Below, piece by piece: positions 48,352-59,635 of a stretch of 64,000 nt of DNA; within the stretch, counting starts at the first letter, position 1; the number at the start of each line of letters is the position of its first letter. Both the position numbers and the translations under genes were made by a program. The stretch spans positions 23,283,913 through 23,347,912 of the forward strand of contig NC_057923.1 in the NCBI RefSeq assembly GCF_018873765.1. The letters are read 5' to 3'. The notes under the pieces are model-generated. The model worked only from the letters and a program-made list of their open reading frames with translations, was not told the DNA's origin and ran no database searches. This stretch comes from Telopea speciosissima. Its lineage: Eukaryota > Streptophyta > Magnoliopsida > Proteales > Proteaceae.

Positions 48352-49943
48352 CGCCCCTGCAAGTCCAATGGTGGGGAGACAACATTGAGCTTGGCACGTA
48401 ATGCAGCAAACCGATGACGAGATAATCCCTTGGTAAGTAAATCTACGAGCTGATCGACAGTGGAGACATATCGCACTATAAGGTGCTTGGAAGCAACCAT
48501 GTCGCTCACGAAATGAAAGTCGATCTCAATATGCTTCGTACGAGCATGAAAGAGAGGATTCCCAGTGAGATATGTAGCTCCGACATTGTCACACCAAATG
48601 ACCAGAGTGGAAGAAAGAAATACCCCAAGTTCCTTGAGAAGAGAGCGGAGCCATATAAGTTCAGCCATGGCTGCCGCAACCGCATGATATTCTAACTCGG
48701 TGGATGATCGTGAGACAGTTTTTTGTTTATGGGAGGACCAAGAGACCAGATGGGCTCCAATAAAAACACAATAACTTGTAGTGGATTTTTTATCCATGGG
48801 GCACCTGGCCCAATCTGCATCGGAGTAGGCAACAAGAGAGATGTCTAATTGGGCAGCAAAGAACAATCCATCCAATGGTGTGTGTAGTAGATAACGAAGT
48901 ATACGTTTAACTGCTGTCCAGTACACATCAGTTGGACGATGCATAAATTGTGCCACCCGATTCATGGCAAAACTAAGATCAAGTCTGGTTATCGTGAAAT
49001 ACTGTAGGGGACTGACAACCCGGCGATATTCTGAACCATCCGATAGTGGATCACCAGACATAAGAGACAAAGCTGTGCTACTCGCAATAGGTGAACAAAC
49101 AGATTTGGCCAAACCCATTGCAGTAGAAGACAACAAATCAGAGACATATTTCTTTTGACTTAAAAATAATCCGAATGAAGTACGTGTAATCTCCATTCCC
49201 AAGAAGTAATGTAAGTTCCCAAGCTCTTTAAGAGCAAATGCTTTGGATAAATGGCGGACAAGAGAAGCCATGGCTTTCTGATCATTGTCGATCAACAGTA
49301 GATCATCTACATAGATGAGCAGGTACAAAACAACTGAACCCTTAAATATAAAAAGAGATGTGTCTGTCTTTGATACCTTGAACCCATAAGAGATGAGTGA
49401 GCCACTGAGCCGATTGAACCAGGCCTGTGGGGCCTGCTTAAGGTCGTATAAAGATTTATGCAAACGACACACGTGATTTGGGCTCTCCGGATCCTCAAAG
49501 CCCGGCGGTTGAATCATAAGCACAATTTCATTCAACGTTCCATGCAAGAATGCATTCTGGACATCGAATTGTTTAAGTGGCCAATTGTAAGTAACCGCTA
49601 AGGAGACAACGAATCGTATTGTTGCCATGCATATAACTGGACTAAAGGTCTCATTGAATTCAAGACCCAGGCGTTGATGAAACCCTTTGGCCACAAGGCG
49701 CGCCTTGTAGCGCTCGACGGACCCATCCACCTTCCATTGGAGTTTGAAAATCCATTTGCAACCCACAACATTTTGGCCATGTGAATACGGGACCAAATCC
49801 CAAGGCCCATTGCGTAACAGTGCGTCAAACTCATCTTGCATTACACGTCGCCAATTGGGAGAACCCATTGCCTTAGTGTAGCAGGTAGGCTCCTGAGAAT
49901 CAAGTGAACCTCTAGTAGCCACAAGATTGAGACGTTGAGGCTA
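48297..49943 (-). pseudogene. Copia reverse transcriptase and RNase H
   Basis: A long open block (48297-49922, 541 codons). It has GCKWIFKLQWKVDGSVERYK, FDVQNAFLHG, LYDLKQAPQAW and the active site LLIYVDDLLL of copia RT. RNase H follows (SDADWARCPMDKKSTTSY, SSTELEYHAVAAAMAELIWL, TKHIEIDFHFV). Its last codons run into the 3' LTR, common in short-LTR copia. TAG codons at 49941-49943 and at 49959-49961 separate it from the integrase block in the same frame. Confidence 0.93.
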
Positions 49944-51216
49944 TCTAAGGGAGCCCGTTCATGACCTGGTTACCATAGGATGTGTAGGAGGGGCAACCAG
50001 AGCACCAATCTGGGCAGCAGGTAACGGGCCTGAAGTAGGCTGAGACTTGGACTCAGATAATGATGTAGGACATTGGGCCAGTGGTGCCATAGGTGATGGC
50101 AGTATAGTGGGTTGGGTAATTGGCAATTGAGTAAGGGCCTGAGAATCGTGTAAATTGGGCCGTGGGCTTGGGCTAGGACATGGATACACCATTGGAGGTG
50201 GGTAGGAAAACCAACCATGTAAAGCTGTAGGATCAGTCGTATTCCAGGAATAAGAACTGGAAAAAGGAAAAATGCGCTCGTCAAAGATGACATGATGCGC
50301 AATATAAATTCTGTTGGAAGCAACATCCAAACATTTGTAACCCCTGTAGTCAAGTGCATACCCCAGAAAAATGCAAGGCTTGGAGTGTGGCTCCAACTTA
50401 TGATGCCCATATGGTCGCAACCACGGATAACAGAGGCAGTCAAAGGTTTTAAGCGATTGATACTCCAGGGAAACACCAAAGAGACGTTGTAGAGGACACA
50501 AACGACATCCATTCTTAGTATGAGAGGAAGGAACACGATTGAACAAATAAATTGCACTAGAAAAGGCATACGTCGGCATGGAAGCATGCAACAGAAGGGC
50601 CAAACCAGATTCTATAACATGGCAGTGCTTACGCTCAGCAACACTATTTTGTTCTTGTGTATGGGGGCACGAGATTTGTCAAGAAATAGCATGGGTGGAG
50701 AGGAACGGATCAAGAGCACGAAACTCCCCCCCCTCCATCAGTTTGCAAAGCCTTAATAGTGCAAGAAAAGTAATTCTCTACCAAGGATTTAAATTTTTGA
50801 AAGACCGAAAGTACATCGGATTTGTGTTGCATTGGATACAACCATGTATAGCGACTGAAATCATCCACAAAAAGCACATAGTATGAAAAATGATCTACTG
50901 AGGTCACTGGGGCAGGGCCCCAAACATCACAGTGAAGTAAAGCCAAAGGAGAATCGCTAATAGAAGAAGACAAAGCAAATGGTAGTTTGTGACTCTTGGA
51001 GCACTCATAGGCACCACAAGAAGTGTGTGAAGTAGAAGACACAGGTAAATCAAACTGCCGAAGAACACTACGTATAGTCCTGTAGGATGGGTGTCCCAGG
51101 CGGCAATGCCAGTCTGTGATGGGAGCCCGCACAGCGGAGAATGAAGCAGGAGATGGACTAGAAGTGACCTCATATAGACCATTGTTACTCTGGCCGTGAA
51201 ACAGAGTCCTGTTCGT
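49944..51216 (-). pseudogene. Copia integrase
   Basis: An HHCC zinc region (WHCRLGHPS, then CGAYECSKSHK) and the core start (DVWGPAPVTS, FVDDFSRYTWLYPM) lie near 50860-51120. After TDGG the frame shifts at an eight-C run (50726-50733). The rest continues in another frame with a TGA at 50679-50681 and the copia C-terminal features CIFLGY and HHVIFDERIFPF to about 49962. Dead. Confidence 0.88.
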
Positions 51217-52353
51217 CTAATTGTCCTTAACCAAGAAGAAAGATGAATGAAATTCAATATGAACATCATTATCAGCACATAAATGACTGGCAGAGATTAA
51301 ATTTCTTTTTATACCTGGAACATAAAACAGATTACTAAGAATAAAAGAGTGACCAGAGCACAAAATAGTAGTAGAACCAGTAGCTGAAATGGACAGAGGA
51401 GTGCCATTACCGATTATGATCTGGTCAGGACCAGAATAAGGTGAACTAATGGCAAGATTAGTAATGTCTGCAGTAAGATGGTTGTTAGATCCACTATCTA
51501 AAAGCCAAAGAAATGAGGAAGAGGAATAATTAGTGGAGAAGCAGGTACCAACAAAAGCGTGATTGAAACCCCGTGGGTAGTTGGATGAGGCCGGAGGCGA
51601 AGACGGAGCAACATATTGGTGAGAGGTAGACTGACTAACAAATTGATCTGAGTTGCGAGATGCATTCTGTGAATCAGACTGGCGAGATGCATTCTGAGAG
51701 CGACAGTCACCCTGGTCAGACTGGCGATAGTAACGACGATTAGCTCGGTACCTACCACGAGAAGTAGGGCGTCGCTGATTGGCCGAAGAACCAGCCCTAG
51801 AATTCACAGAGGAGTCAGAAGCGGAACCAAATCTGGTGGACGAAGCAAGTTTCGCCGTAGAAAATTGTGTATCAGAGTCCGATGAAGATTTTAGGAAGTT
51901 CTCATGGCTAAGGAGTAAGCTAGAGAGCTCAACAAACGAGACTGGTGTCCACACTAAGGCCCCGCAGCACTGCCAAGACCAATCCTCTTTGTCGACCGGC
52001 TGATCAATCGCCGCCGATGTGTCCACAATAGATCAGACAAAGAGAAGATAGTCAGTCACCGAATTGCTTCCATGTTGAAGGCGGTAGAGCTGATCTTTTA
52101 GATCCATTACACGAGTGCGAGAAGAAGGGGCATTGGCGAGAAGAGAGGGAGAAACTGGGCTCTCCACAGTAAATAGTTGGTGGAGTTGAGCTTCAATGGA
52201 AGCTGAGGTGAAACATTGGTGGAGTTGAGCTTCAATGGAAGCTGAGGTGAAACATTGGTGGAGATCAGCAGCGAAGACTCCGTTGTCGCCGGAGAAGACG
52301 GAAAAGCCATCAAGAAACAGAGGCAAAAAGCAAGAACCAGGAACAAAAATCAA
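51217..52353 (-). pseudogene. Copia gag and protease
   Basis: Gag N-terminus MAFPSSPATTESS lies in an overlapping frame near 52310, with KLNSTNYLLWRAQFLPLF, so frames are mixed here. The protease site LWLLDSGSNNHLTADI lies near 51470-51510. Stops at 52033-52035 and 51217-51219. No clear zinc knuckle seen; an RRYYRQSDQ-rich part takes its place. Confidence 0.8.
52177..52254. repeat. 39-bp tandem duplication in copia gag
   Basis: Two identical 39-base units (52177-52215, 52216-52254) give a 13-residue in-frame repeat, SASIEAQLHQCFT. Confidence 0.9.
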
Positions 52354-52405
52354 GAAAAATCAAGAAGAAGAAAGAGACTAAAAAAGGAAACTCATTGGAG
52401 ACGAG

Positions 52406-52418
52406 GCTCAGGATACCA
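52406..52418 (-). other. Primer binding site of the copia element
   Basis: Minus strand TGGTATCCTGAGC directly after the 5' LTR; like the initiator tRNA-Met site with two altered bases. Confidence 0.75.
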
Positions 52419-52598
52419 TATTGAGAATCTAAATATCTTCCATTAATTAATCAAGGCTTACAAAGGTACATATATGTAGATATTAGAGACAGCTGTCACC
52501 AACTAAACACTAACAACTGTGCACATGACATCTAACTAACAGGCTACGTCACCGGAGATGAGCTGGACACGCCAGCACATGGTGTGATGTCCACAACA
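52419..52598 (-). repeat. 5' LTR of the copia element
   Basis: Partner of 48172-48351; followed on the right by ACACT (52599-52603) and resumed MADS sequence. Confidence 0.95.
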
Positions 52599-52756
52599 AC
52601 ACTAGATGTTGACAAATACTGTTCCATGGAGGATTTTCTGTCTCTGAAGAACCGCTTGGAGCGGCTCAAGGAGAATATCTACTGTCGATTAACCAATATG
52701 ACTGCATCATCTTCATCACATGAAATGAGTAATATTTTTGAAGATCTTCCCAATTT

Positions 52757-53758
52757 GTGCACACTCTTTTAGATATTGATGCAGGTGGCGGAGGAGCACT
52801 GCGAACGATGTCCTTGTAAGGGTGTCAACCGGTACAGTTTTGGTACGGTACAAAAATAGGTACCTAATACCATTATCGTACCGTACCGTTTAGGAATCCT
52901 ATTTCCAATACCGTTATCATACCGCTACGGTATGGTTTTGATACGATATATAAACGGTATAAAAATGGTATGAAATCGGTTTTCACAAAAATGGTATTAA
53001 AAAATGGTCTAAATATGGGATCTTTAAAACAAAGAATGCCATATTTTTGTGGTAAATCAAAGAAGGCCATATTAATATTAGTATTTAGTGTATCACCGTA
53101 TGGTGTATATTCTTTTATTTTTCATTTTTAAATGTTTATACCTCAAAACGATACGGTTACTGTACAAATTCGATAAAATGGTACGGTTTCGATACACGGT
53201 ACAAATTCGGTAAAATGGTATGGTTTCGGTACATACCGACGGTATGAACGTAAAAACTGTTACCGTACTGTACCGTGGTCAATACCATTTGACCATACCA
53301 CACCGTACCATTTTTGCAATGGTGCGGTTTGGTATGGTTTTACGCGGGCGGTTTTAGTTTCGGTATACGATTTCGGTTCCAGATTGACACCCTTATGTCC
53401 TTGCAATGATTTTGCCTACAGGGCATACTGATGGATGGGACTTGGTCCCCTTTTATAATTTGATTTTTGGGCCTTGTGCCTTTGTAATAACATTACCTGT
53501 TATGCTATATATTTCGTGTAGTTTCTATATGGTCAGCTTAGGATGATGAAAACTATAAACTATATGTATCACTTCGTAGTTTGAGTATGAAATAACTATT
53601 ATGGTAAACGCTTCCGCTTGTATTTCTGATATTTCAAAATGTAATATTTCTTCCTCCGTGTTCTAATATTACTATGTTGTTAATATTAGTTCTGACTATG
53701 TATTGGAACATTATATTTGTGATCCTGGTAGTGGCTTCATCGAGATGGGGGTGTGACA
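52757..53758 (+). repeat. Gypsy LTR remnant joined to the MADS copy
   Basis: Similar to the last 500 bases of the element B LTR: CACACTCTTTTAGATATTGATGCAG, GGGACTTGGTCCC, CGCTTCCGC, and the terminal GTGTGACA at 53758. It includes the tail of the small LTR ORF (EEHCERCPC, then FAYRAY). A hAT MITE (52817-53395) is inserted in that tail. The left part of the LTR is missing: the junction replaces the MADS C-terminus. Confidence 0.72.
52817..53395. mobile_element. hAT-like MITE, TAAGGGTGTCAA family (579 bp)
   Basis: Ends TAAGGGTGTCAACC and ATTGACACCCTTA; perfect 8-bp duplication TGTCCTTG (52809-52816 and 53396-53403). The interior is made of GGTACGGTA/ACCGTACC words in both orientations, so it could fold strongly. 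Confidence 0.9.
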
Positions 53759-53908
53759 CCACCCAGTGCACCTAAAAGGTGCATTGGATGGTGTACATGC
53801 GTTTGGGGGTTTAAACAAAAGCACTTTAAGGTGCACCGCCCAATGCAACATTGGGAGGTGCACCGAAATTGAGGTGATAAAAATACCCTAAGGCCAGCCA
53901 CTCAAAAG

Positions 53909-54957
53909 TAGGGATGTAAATGGATAACCAAAAATCCGAATTCGATTCGCATCGATATCCGTTTAGGGACATCCGTATTCCTTTAGAGATATCTGAAAAA
54001 AAGTCTGAATACTCTGATAAAAATTCGAATACTTAATAATAAAAAATTAAGTAAATAATGACCTTGAGGGTTTTTGAAGATTCAAAAGGTTCTAGAATAT
54101 GAGGAAAAGAGAATCATGATCTAAGAGATATGGATTGAGAGTAAAATGTATCCGCTAGGGGGAGGAATGTCCGGGTTACACAAGGCAAAGATGTAAACGG
54201 ATGGTCGAAAATCCAAATTCGATCAGCATCCGAATCTATTTAGTAAGGGTGTCAAAATCAAACCGAAACCGTTTATCGAAACCGAACTGAATCGTTTAAA
54301 CCAAAACCGACAAACCGTTTAGTTAAATGGTCTAGTTATGGTTTTAGAAATAACACCGTTTATTTAATCGGTTTGGTTCGGTTTAGACCGATTAATCCAA
54401 CAGTTTCAAAACATATAATCCAATTAAAACTAATTATAACCAAACCGTCTAATTGATTAAAAACCTAACAATTTTTTTTTTTTTTGATAAACAAAAAATC
54501 AAAACCCAGTAAGTAGCAACTACTAAGTAGTCACGTTTCTTCATAAATGATTTCCTTTCTCAAAAAAAAAAAACTAATAAAAGTAAGTAATAAGTAATAA
54601 CTATTAACTAATAACTAGTATTAGTAAATAGAGTAGTAAATGTGTATAGAACCGTCTAACCGAAACCGTGTAAAACCGTATAAAACCATTTAATCGAAAC
54701 CATTTAAAAACCGTTTAACCGAAACTGTTTACTAAACGGTCCAGGTTTTGATTATGAGACCGTTTAGATAAACGGTCCGGTCTGATTATGATTTCTACCC
54801 TCAAATAGTCAAACATGAATTGAACCGAACCGTTTAACTAAAATCGGACCGTTTAACACCCTTACTATTTAGAGGTATCCATCTGTATTCAGGGAATATC
54901 TAGATCCGATTACATCCGATCCATATCCGAGCTGAATCTGATTTATTTACAAGCCTA
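53909..54957 (-). mobile_element. hAT-like MITE, TAGGGATGTAAA family, with a nested MITE
   Basis: Ends TAGGGATGTAAATGG and TTTACAAGCCTA; perfect 8-bp duplication CTCAAAAG (53901-53908 and 54958-54965). Its own sequence, about 430 bases, is inverted relative to 35232-35667; the rest is the inserted element at 54244-54864. Confidence 0.9.
54244..54864. mobile_element. hAT-like MITE, TAAGGGTGTCAA family, nested (621 bp)
   Basis: Ends TAAGGGTGTCAAA and TTTAACACCCTTA; perfect 8-bp duplication CTATTTAG (54236-54243 and 54865-54872). The interior is rich in ACCGTTTA/TAAACGGT words in both orientations. Confidence 0.9.
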
Positions 54958-54965
54958 CTCAAAAG

Positions 54966-55285
54966 TTCTTGTTCACAACTTTGTGCTATTCCAAATTCCA
55001 ACAACGCAGTTCAGCAGCTGACGCTAAGGGTGTTTATGTCATTTACGCCATTGTTATTTAAAAGAAACCAGTAATGCGCGTGTTAGTATTCCCGCTAGTT
55101 CTTGATCAAATCTGTTGTCTCCTGTCGCAACGGTCCAAACTCCAAACTCCAAACTCCTTATCTCTGCTATCGTTAACAAGTAAGGAAGAAAAAACCCTAA
55201 TTCTCATTTTGGTTGAAACCCTATTTCGGATTCGATAATTCTTGCTTCGTTCGCTTTCCTTTTTTATACGAAATTGAAAAAGGAA
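54966..55285 (+). promoter_or_regulatory. Upstream region of the intact MADS gene
   Basis: Homologous to the leader of the left copy. The outer MITE ends right at its border, about 330 bases from the start codon, so the MITE may form part of the promoter. Confidence 0.5.
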
Positions 55286-55891
55286 ATGGGAAAACGGAAG
55301 ATCGATATTGAGCTGTTAGAAAACGAAAAAAAGAAGAATGTGACGTTCTCCAAGAGACGCAAAAGTCTCTTTCACAAAGCTTCAGAAGTCGGGAATCTCT
55401 GCAACGTACAAACCGCCATTGTGGTCTTCTCTCCGGCTGGGAATCCTTTTACGTTCACTTCACATGGTTCGTCTGCGGACGTTGTTATACAACGTTACCT
55501 AGAGAAGTATGAACCAGTGGAAATTGTGAAGGAGGATGGTGGCTTTTGGTGGGATACAGTAGATGTTGACAAATACCGTTCCATGGAGGATTTTCTGTCT
55601 CTGAAGAACCGTTTGGAGCGGCTCAAGGAGAATATCTGCTGTAGATTGACCAATATGACTGCGTCATCTTCATCACATGAAATGGGTAATATTTTTGAAG
55701 ATCTTCCCAATTTCTGCAACACATTACCGGAGCTGTCTTCTTCCTCATCTTCATACCAAGAAATGGATTATATCTTCGAAGCTCTTCCCGAAGTCGGGGA
55801 GAATATCTACAGCCAACATGATCTATCTTCCTCATTTTCAGACCACGATTTAAGTGATTTCTTTGCTGATCTTCCTGATTTCTGTGTTTGA
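55286..55891 (+). CDS. Type I (M-alpha-like) MADS-box protein, intact
   Basis: Single-exon gene of 201 codons plus TGA. Start ATG 55286 gives the expected MGKRKI N-terminus and is shared with the left copy. The MADS domain spans residues 1-60 (KKKNVTFSKRRKSLFHKASE, IVVFSPAGNPFTF) and binds DNA as a dimer. No K domain follows, which together with the single exon marks type I; M-alpha proteins act mainly in female gametophyte and endosperm (family knowledge). Residues 95-120 (YRSMEDFLSLKNRLERLKEN) look helical. The C-terminus holds three related acidic motifs: HEMGNIFEDLPNFC, QEMDYIFEALPE and HDLSDFFADLPDFC. It is about 90 % identical to the broken left copy in the first 270 bases by eye. No frame damage. 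Confidence 0.9.
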   Translation: MGKRKIDIELLENEKKKNVTFSKRRKSLFHKASEVGNLCNVQTAIVVFSPAGNPFTFTSHGSSADVVIQRYLEKYEPVEIVKEDGGFWWDTVDVDKYRSMEDFLSLKNRLERLKENICCRLTNMTASSSSHEMGNIFEDLPNFCNTLPELSSSSSSYQEMDYIFEALPEVGENIYSQHDLSSSFSDHDLSDFFADLPDFCV

Positions 55892-58800
55892 TTTGATTCT
55901 TTTTGTAATTGATTCTTGTGATATTCTTGCATCCCCTACCCCCAAACAATTCTTGGTAATTTTCTAATTACCTGTTTTTGAGTGCCAAAAAACTTTATCC
56001 TTTTAGGTATTACGTAATACTTTTAAGAAAATTAGATGCTTCGGGTATACTTAGATATAGATTTTTTTATTTTTGGGATTAAGGGATTTCCACTGGCCAT
56101 GCTGTAGGTGGGTCCTTTTTTCCTTTTTATTTGTATCAGGCAGGGTATGCCCTCCTTTCCTCCTTTGTAATTTTTCTTCTTGAGAAAAGTTTGTGACAGA
56201 TAATGTAAATCATTTTTTGAAATTAGTGAGATGTTTCTTTTGTCATTCTGATCTTTATAATCGGAACCTATTATTTTATCATATTATCATTCTCTCACTA
56301 ACAAGTGATGGAAAGGAATTGGACCCTTTATATCAGAATTCAATCTCCCAAATTTAAGATCTAGCTAAACTCTACCAATTTAACCATATTTCAGTCTTTT
56401 TCTCCCCTTCGAGTATGGTGCTCACTTGCAAGGGACATGTCCTAAGTTTCAGTAGTATATATTATTTCATTGTTTTTATTTGAAAATAATGAATCTTTTA
56501 TTGTTAAGGGGAGAAACATCATGAGACCTACTTAAAATTTCAAGAGTTATCATTTCAATGAGGCAAAACAGAACATGGCAATAGGAATGCCCTTTCCCTT
56601 CATGCTTGACCATACTATACAACATTGTTTACATTTAAACCCGTTGATGATGCTTGAGAAGAAATGGCCGTAACTTGCTGATCAAATTAGTGTTTTTGGG
56701 AAGTTTCCTGTGATATTATATACTTTTCCTGTACTTTCCTATACATTTGATTATGCAAATGAAATGGTTTAGTTGTGTAAATATTGTTGGAAAATTATTC
56801 CAGCACCCGGAAGTAGATCGACACGCCTTGTATTGGAAGGGTGATCTAGAAATTCTGCCTTTTGGGTGTTTAGGAATGTGGACTGGCCATATGCCAAATT
56901 TTAGTCTGAGATTCAATATCCTCTCATATGTAGGCATAACGTCCTACGTATGTCCCTTCAGAAACTTTCCAATATAATAGAGGACCTTGCAGTCCATCTA
57001 TACACAGAATTAGAGGCATTACTGTTCCACTTTCAGGTGAGGGTGTGCCGAGCCCCTGCTCCAAAATATTGTATACAAATTAAGCTTATCCATTTACATG
57101 TTTTATATTCTAATTTTAATCTCATTTTGTTTTCATCTATCTGTAAATGCAATGTAGTTTTCAATATCAGTTTCATGTTATTATTTCACTAACATGTAAC
57201 TGTTATGAGTCAATACTGGGGATTTAGGGTTTGGTCTTCAGTGGTGGGATCAGAGGAAACCAGGTGGAGCAGCTTCTCAGTTAAAGGGTAACTCTATCAT
57301 TATGTGATAAGTTTTAGGTTATTTTCCTATTCAATAACTTTTCAAAGTATTAACTTTGATCATAGTCGTAAATTTGTAATGACTAGTCACCTTCATCCAG
57401 CTAGTGGGTATATTTTTTACATATACTATTACCAAAAAAAAAAAAACAGAAGCCTTTTTCACATATAGTTTCCAAGTATCACAGATGGTTAATAAATTAG
57501 TTATATTTTTCCCATCTAGAATTACAGTGTCCCAAAAGAATTTTCGGGGGAGAGCAGTAGTAGTTTAGTCATTTAGTACTGGGCAGTTGGGCTTTAAGTG
57601 ATTAGAAAAGAGTTACGGATCTCAATTCTTTTTTTATCAGAGTTTCATCTGCTTAGATAGCTGGGTTGGTTGCAGCAATAGATCAAAGAATCCACGCCTG
57701 GCTGCTGATTGCTCTTTTTCAAGTAACATCTATAGAAGCCGTACAAATTTTGTGGATGGTAGGTCTTGTTCTACCAGTTTCATTTCAATAAAGATAATCG
57801 ATGAAAAGATCTGAGATCGGGAAGACTCATATCAAGTGTAGATGATATGTAGGTGAAAAGTGTTTAATATCTTAAACCACAGCTATTCCAGATTATTTCC
57901 ATCTTTAACCCCGTGCGGTTACAATATCATCAGCAGTCAACCTCTGAAGGTTATTATGGGGCTTGTCCTAGGAAAGTACTCATTACATTGTTTACATTAA
58001 GATTGGTAGGTCACACTAATTTTAGGTATTACCAAAGCATACAATGTTTCCTGTTCAAGAACTCAAAGGAAAGCTAGAAAGGTGAAAGAGTAGCTGTAGA
58101 ACATCTGATCATTTCTCAATTTTCTATGAGCTCCTATATATCCAAAAAGTAGTAGTCAAGGTGAAGCACAAAAAAAAAAGCGTATTGTGCCATTTTGCAT
58201 TCTGTTTTCTATCTTTGCTTGAAGACAAACTGGAACGAGCCCCTTTGGTGGTTTGGCAATGCTGTCTGGGTTGAAAACCCCTGGATGCTGCCTAATCTAA
58301 GTTATCTACTTTCAGTAGTGACATAATTATTCTATATTTAACATGAACCTCTTATAAGAAAACCTTGTCTGCAAAACTTGGAATCAGGAGCTGCTCTGGT
58401 AACTTTGCTGAGAACATTCCACTGGCCTCTACTTACCACATGACATGTGAGAGAAGGGTTGAATCTTTGAATCTGTTTGCAGGACAAACTGAAGTGCTAT
58501 AAGCCTGATTTTAAATCCTAACCTTGTGTGGACTAGAAAACTATGGATGCTTCACGGAAGTGGGTGATTTTTTCAGATAACCTAACAAATCTCCAAATTA
58601 AAGTAAATCAGATCACCCTTACTCTGCTTTATGATCCTGTACCCGAGCCATTTTAGGCTTATAACGCTAGTGTCAAATGGTTTCCTCATCCTAGTGTGAG
58701 CTAGTATTATAGGACTAGTAACAATCAGAAAATTGTAACAAATGAATAGCCAACATTGTTGTGTCTATTTTAGACTCATTCTCACTCTCTCAGCAACAAT

Positions 58801-59619
58801 TAACTTCAACAGTGCAAACACTTGTTAAATATAATACACCGAGCTGTTCAACCTTTAGTCTGTCCCAGTCAATAGTTAAGAATCAAGTAAACTTCAATTA
58901 AATGCAGGAATCATCTGGTAACTGAAGGAATCCATTGAGACGTAGCCATGCAGCCTCAACGGGAAAGGCTGTATGGAGATAGAACATGACAGTTTGTGGC
59001 ATCATGCTCTATGAAATCAAACATAGTTATGGTATTGGTGTCTGCAAAAGAACCCAATGCGGGGTTGAAAAGATCCTCCTCTGCTGGAATTCTGATTGGG
59101 TGAGAAAAAGTTGAGAGCATTTGCTTGGATTTTTAATTTGTAAGAAGGTTCTTGTGCGTTGATCGATGTATTTGTTTGCAGGGAAGTCACATGCTCTACA
59201 TAAGAGGGTGAAGCAGCTTTGCGCAAGGGCAATCAGATAGGTGGAACTGAAAAGGAAATCTGAGGTAATTACCTGTTTGGCCCAGTAACCTTATATTATT
59301 GATCATTGTTAATACCGCTTGAAGTATGCCCCAAATTTATCTGTAAATTTCTTGCAATGTTCCCGCTATTGTGATGGATCCTCAAAAACATTAAAATTGG
59401 GGCTATAAACATCTATGCTATCTATCTTGCCATTTAAGAGTTTTAGGTTAGATCTAATCAACCCTACTACCCTGCAGATACTGTCATGTCTAATTTTCAG
59501 TTCTGTTTGATTACATGTTCCTACTATATCTGCTGGAAATTAAGATCATTTTGCTTCTTAAAATTTTGATTTACTTCACCCTGAAATTCCGTTTGAATCT
59601 CTGAATTTTGTGGTCAATA
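55892..59619. other. MADS 3' UTR and intergenic, no recognised gene
   Basis: Only short ORFs; none has a known domain. The 76-codon ORF at 56747-56977 and the 80-codon ORF at 56950-57192 could be stray exons but show no family features. Confidence 0.45.
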
Positions 59620-59635
59620 TATTAGTTCAGTTCAT

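Larger units (their letters stand above)
48172..52598 (-). mobile_element. Ty1/copia retrotransposon inside the MADS gene
   Basis: 180-bp LTRs at 48172-48351 and 52419-52598 differ at seven sites, all transitions. A primer site adjoins the right LTR, so the element reads leftward. The order gag-PR-IN-RT-RNase H is copia. Very short LTRs and a gag with KLNSTNYLLWR suggest the Ale/Retrofit group (inference). gag to integrase and RT contain stops and a frameshift, so it is inactive. Confidence 0.95.
47897..52757 (+). pseudogene. Type I MADS-box gene copy, split by copia and truncated
   Basis: The 5' part (47897-48171) encodes a complete MADS domain (MGKRKINIELLEDKKKKNVT, FSKRRKGLFHKASQLGNLC) and adjoining residues up to GGFWWDT. 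A Ty1/copia element follows at 48172-52598, and the coding resumes after the duplicated ACACT at 52604 with DVDKYCSMEDFLSLKNRLERL. Homology to the intact copy ends near 52757, where the sequence runs into a gypsy LTR remnant, so the C-terminal repeats are gone. Read through the insertion, the frame stops at 48199 inside the LTR, leaving about 100 residues with an intact DNA-binding domain and a nine-residue LTR-derived tail. About 28 of the first 270 bases differ from the right copy. Confidence 0.9.
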
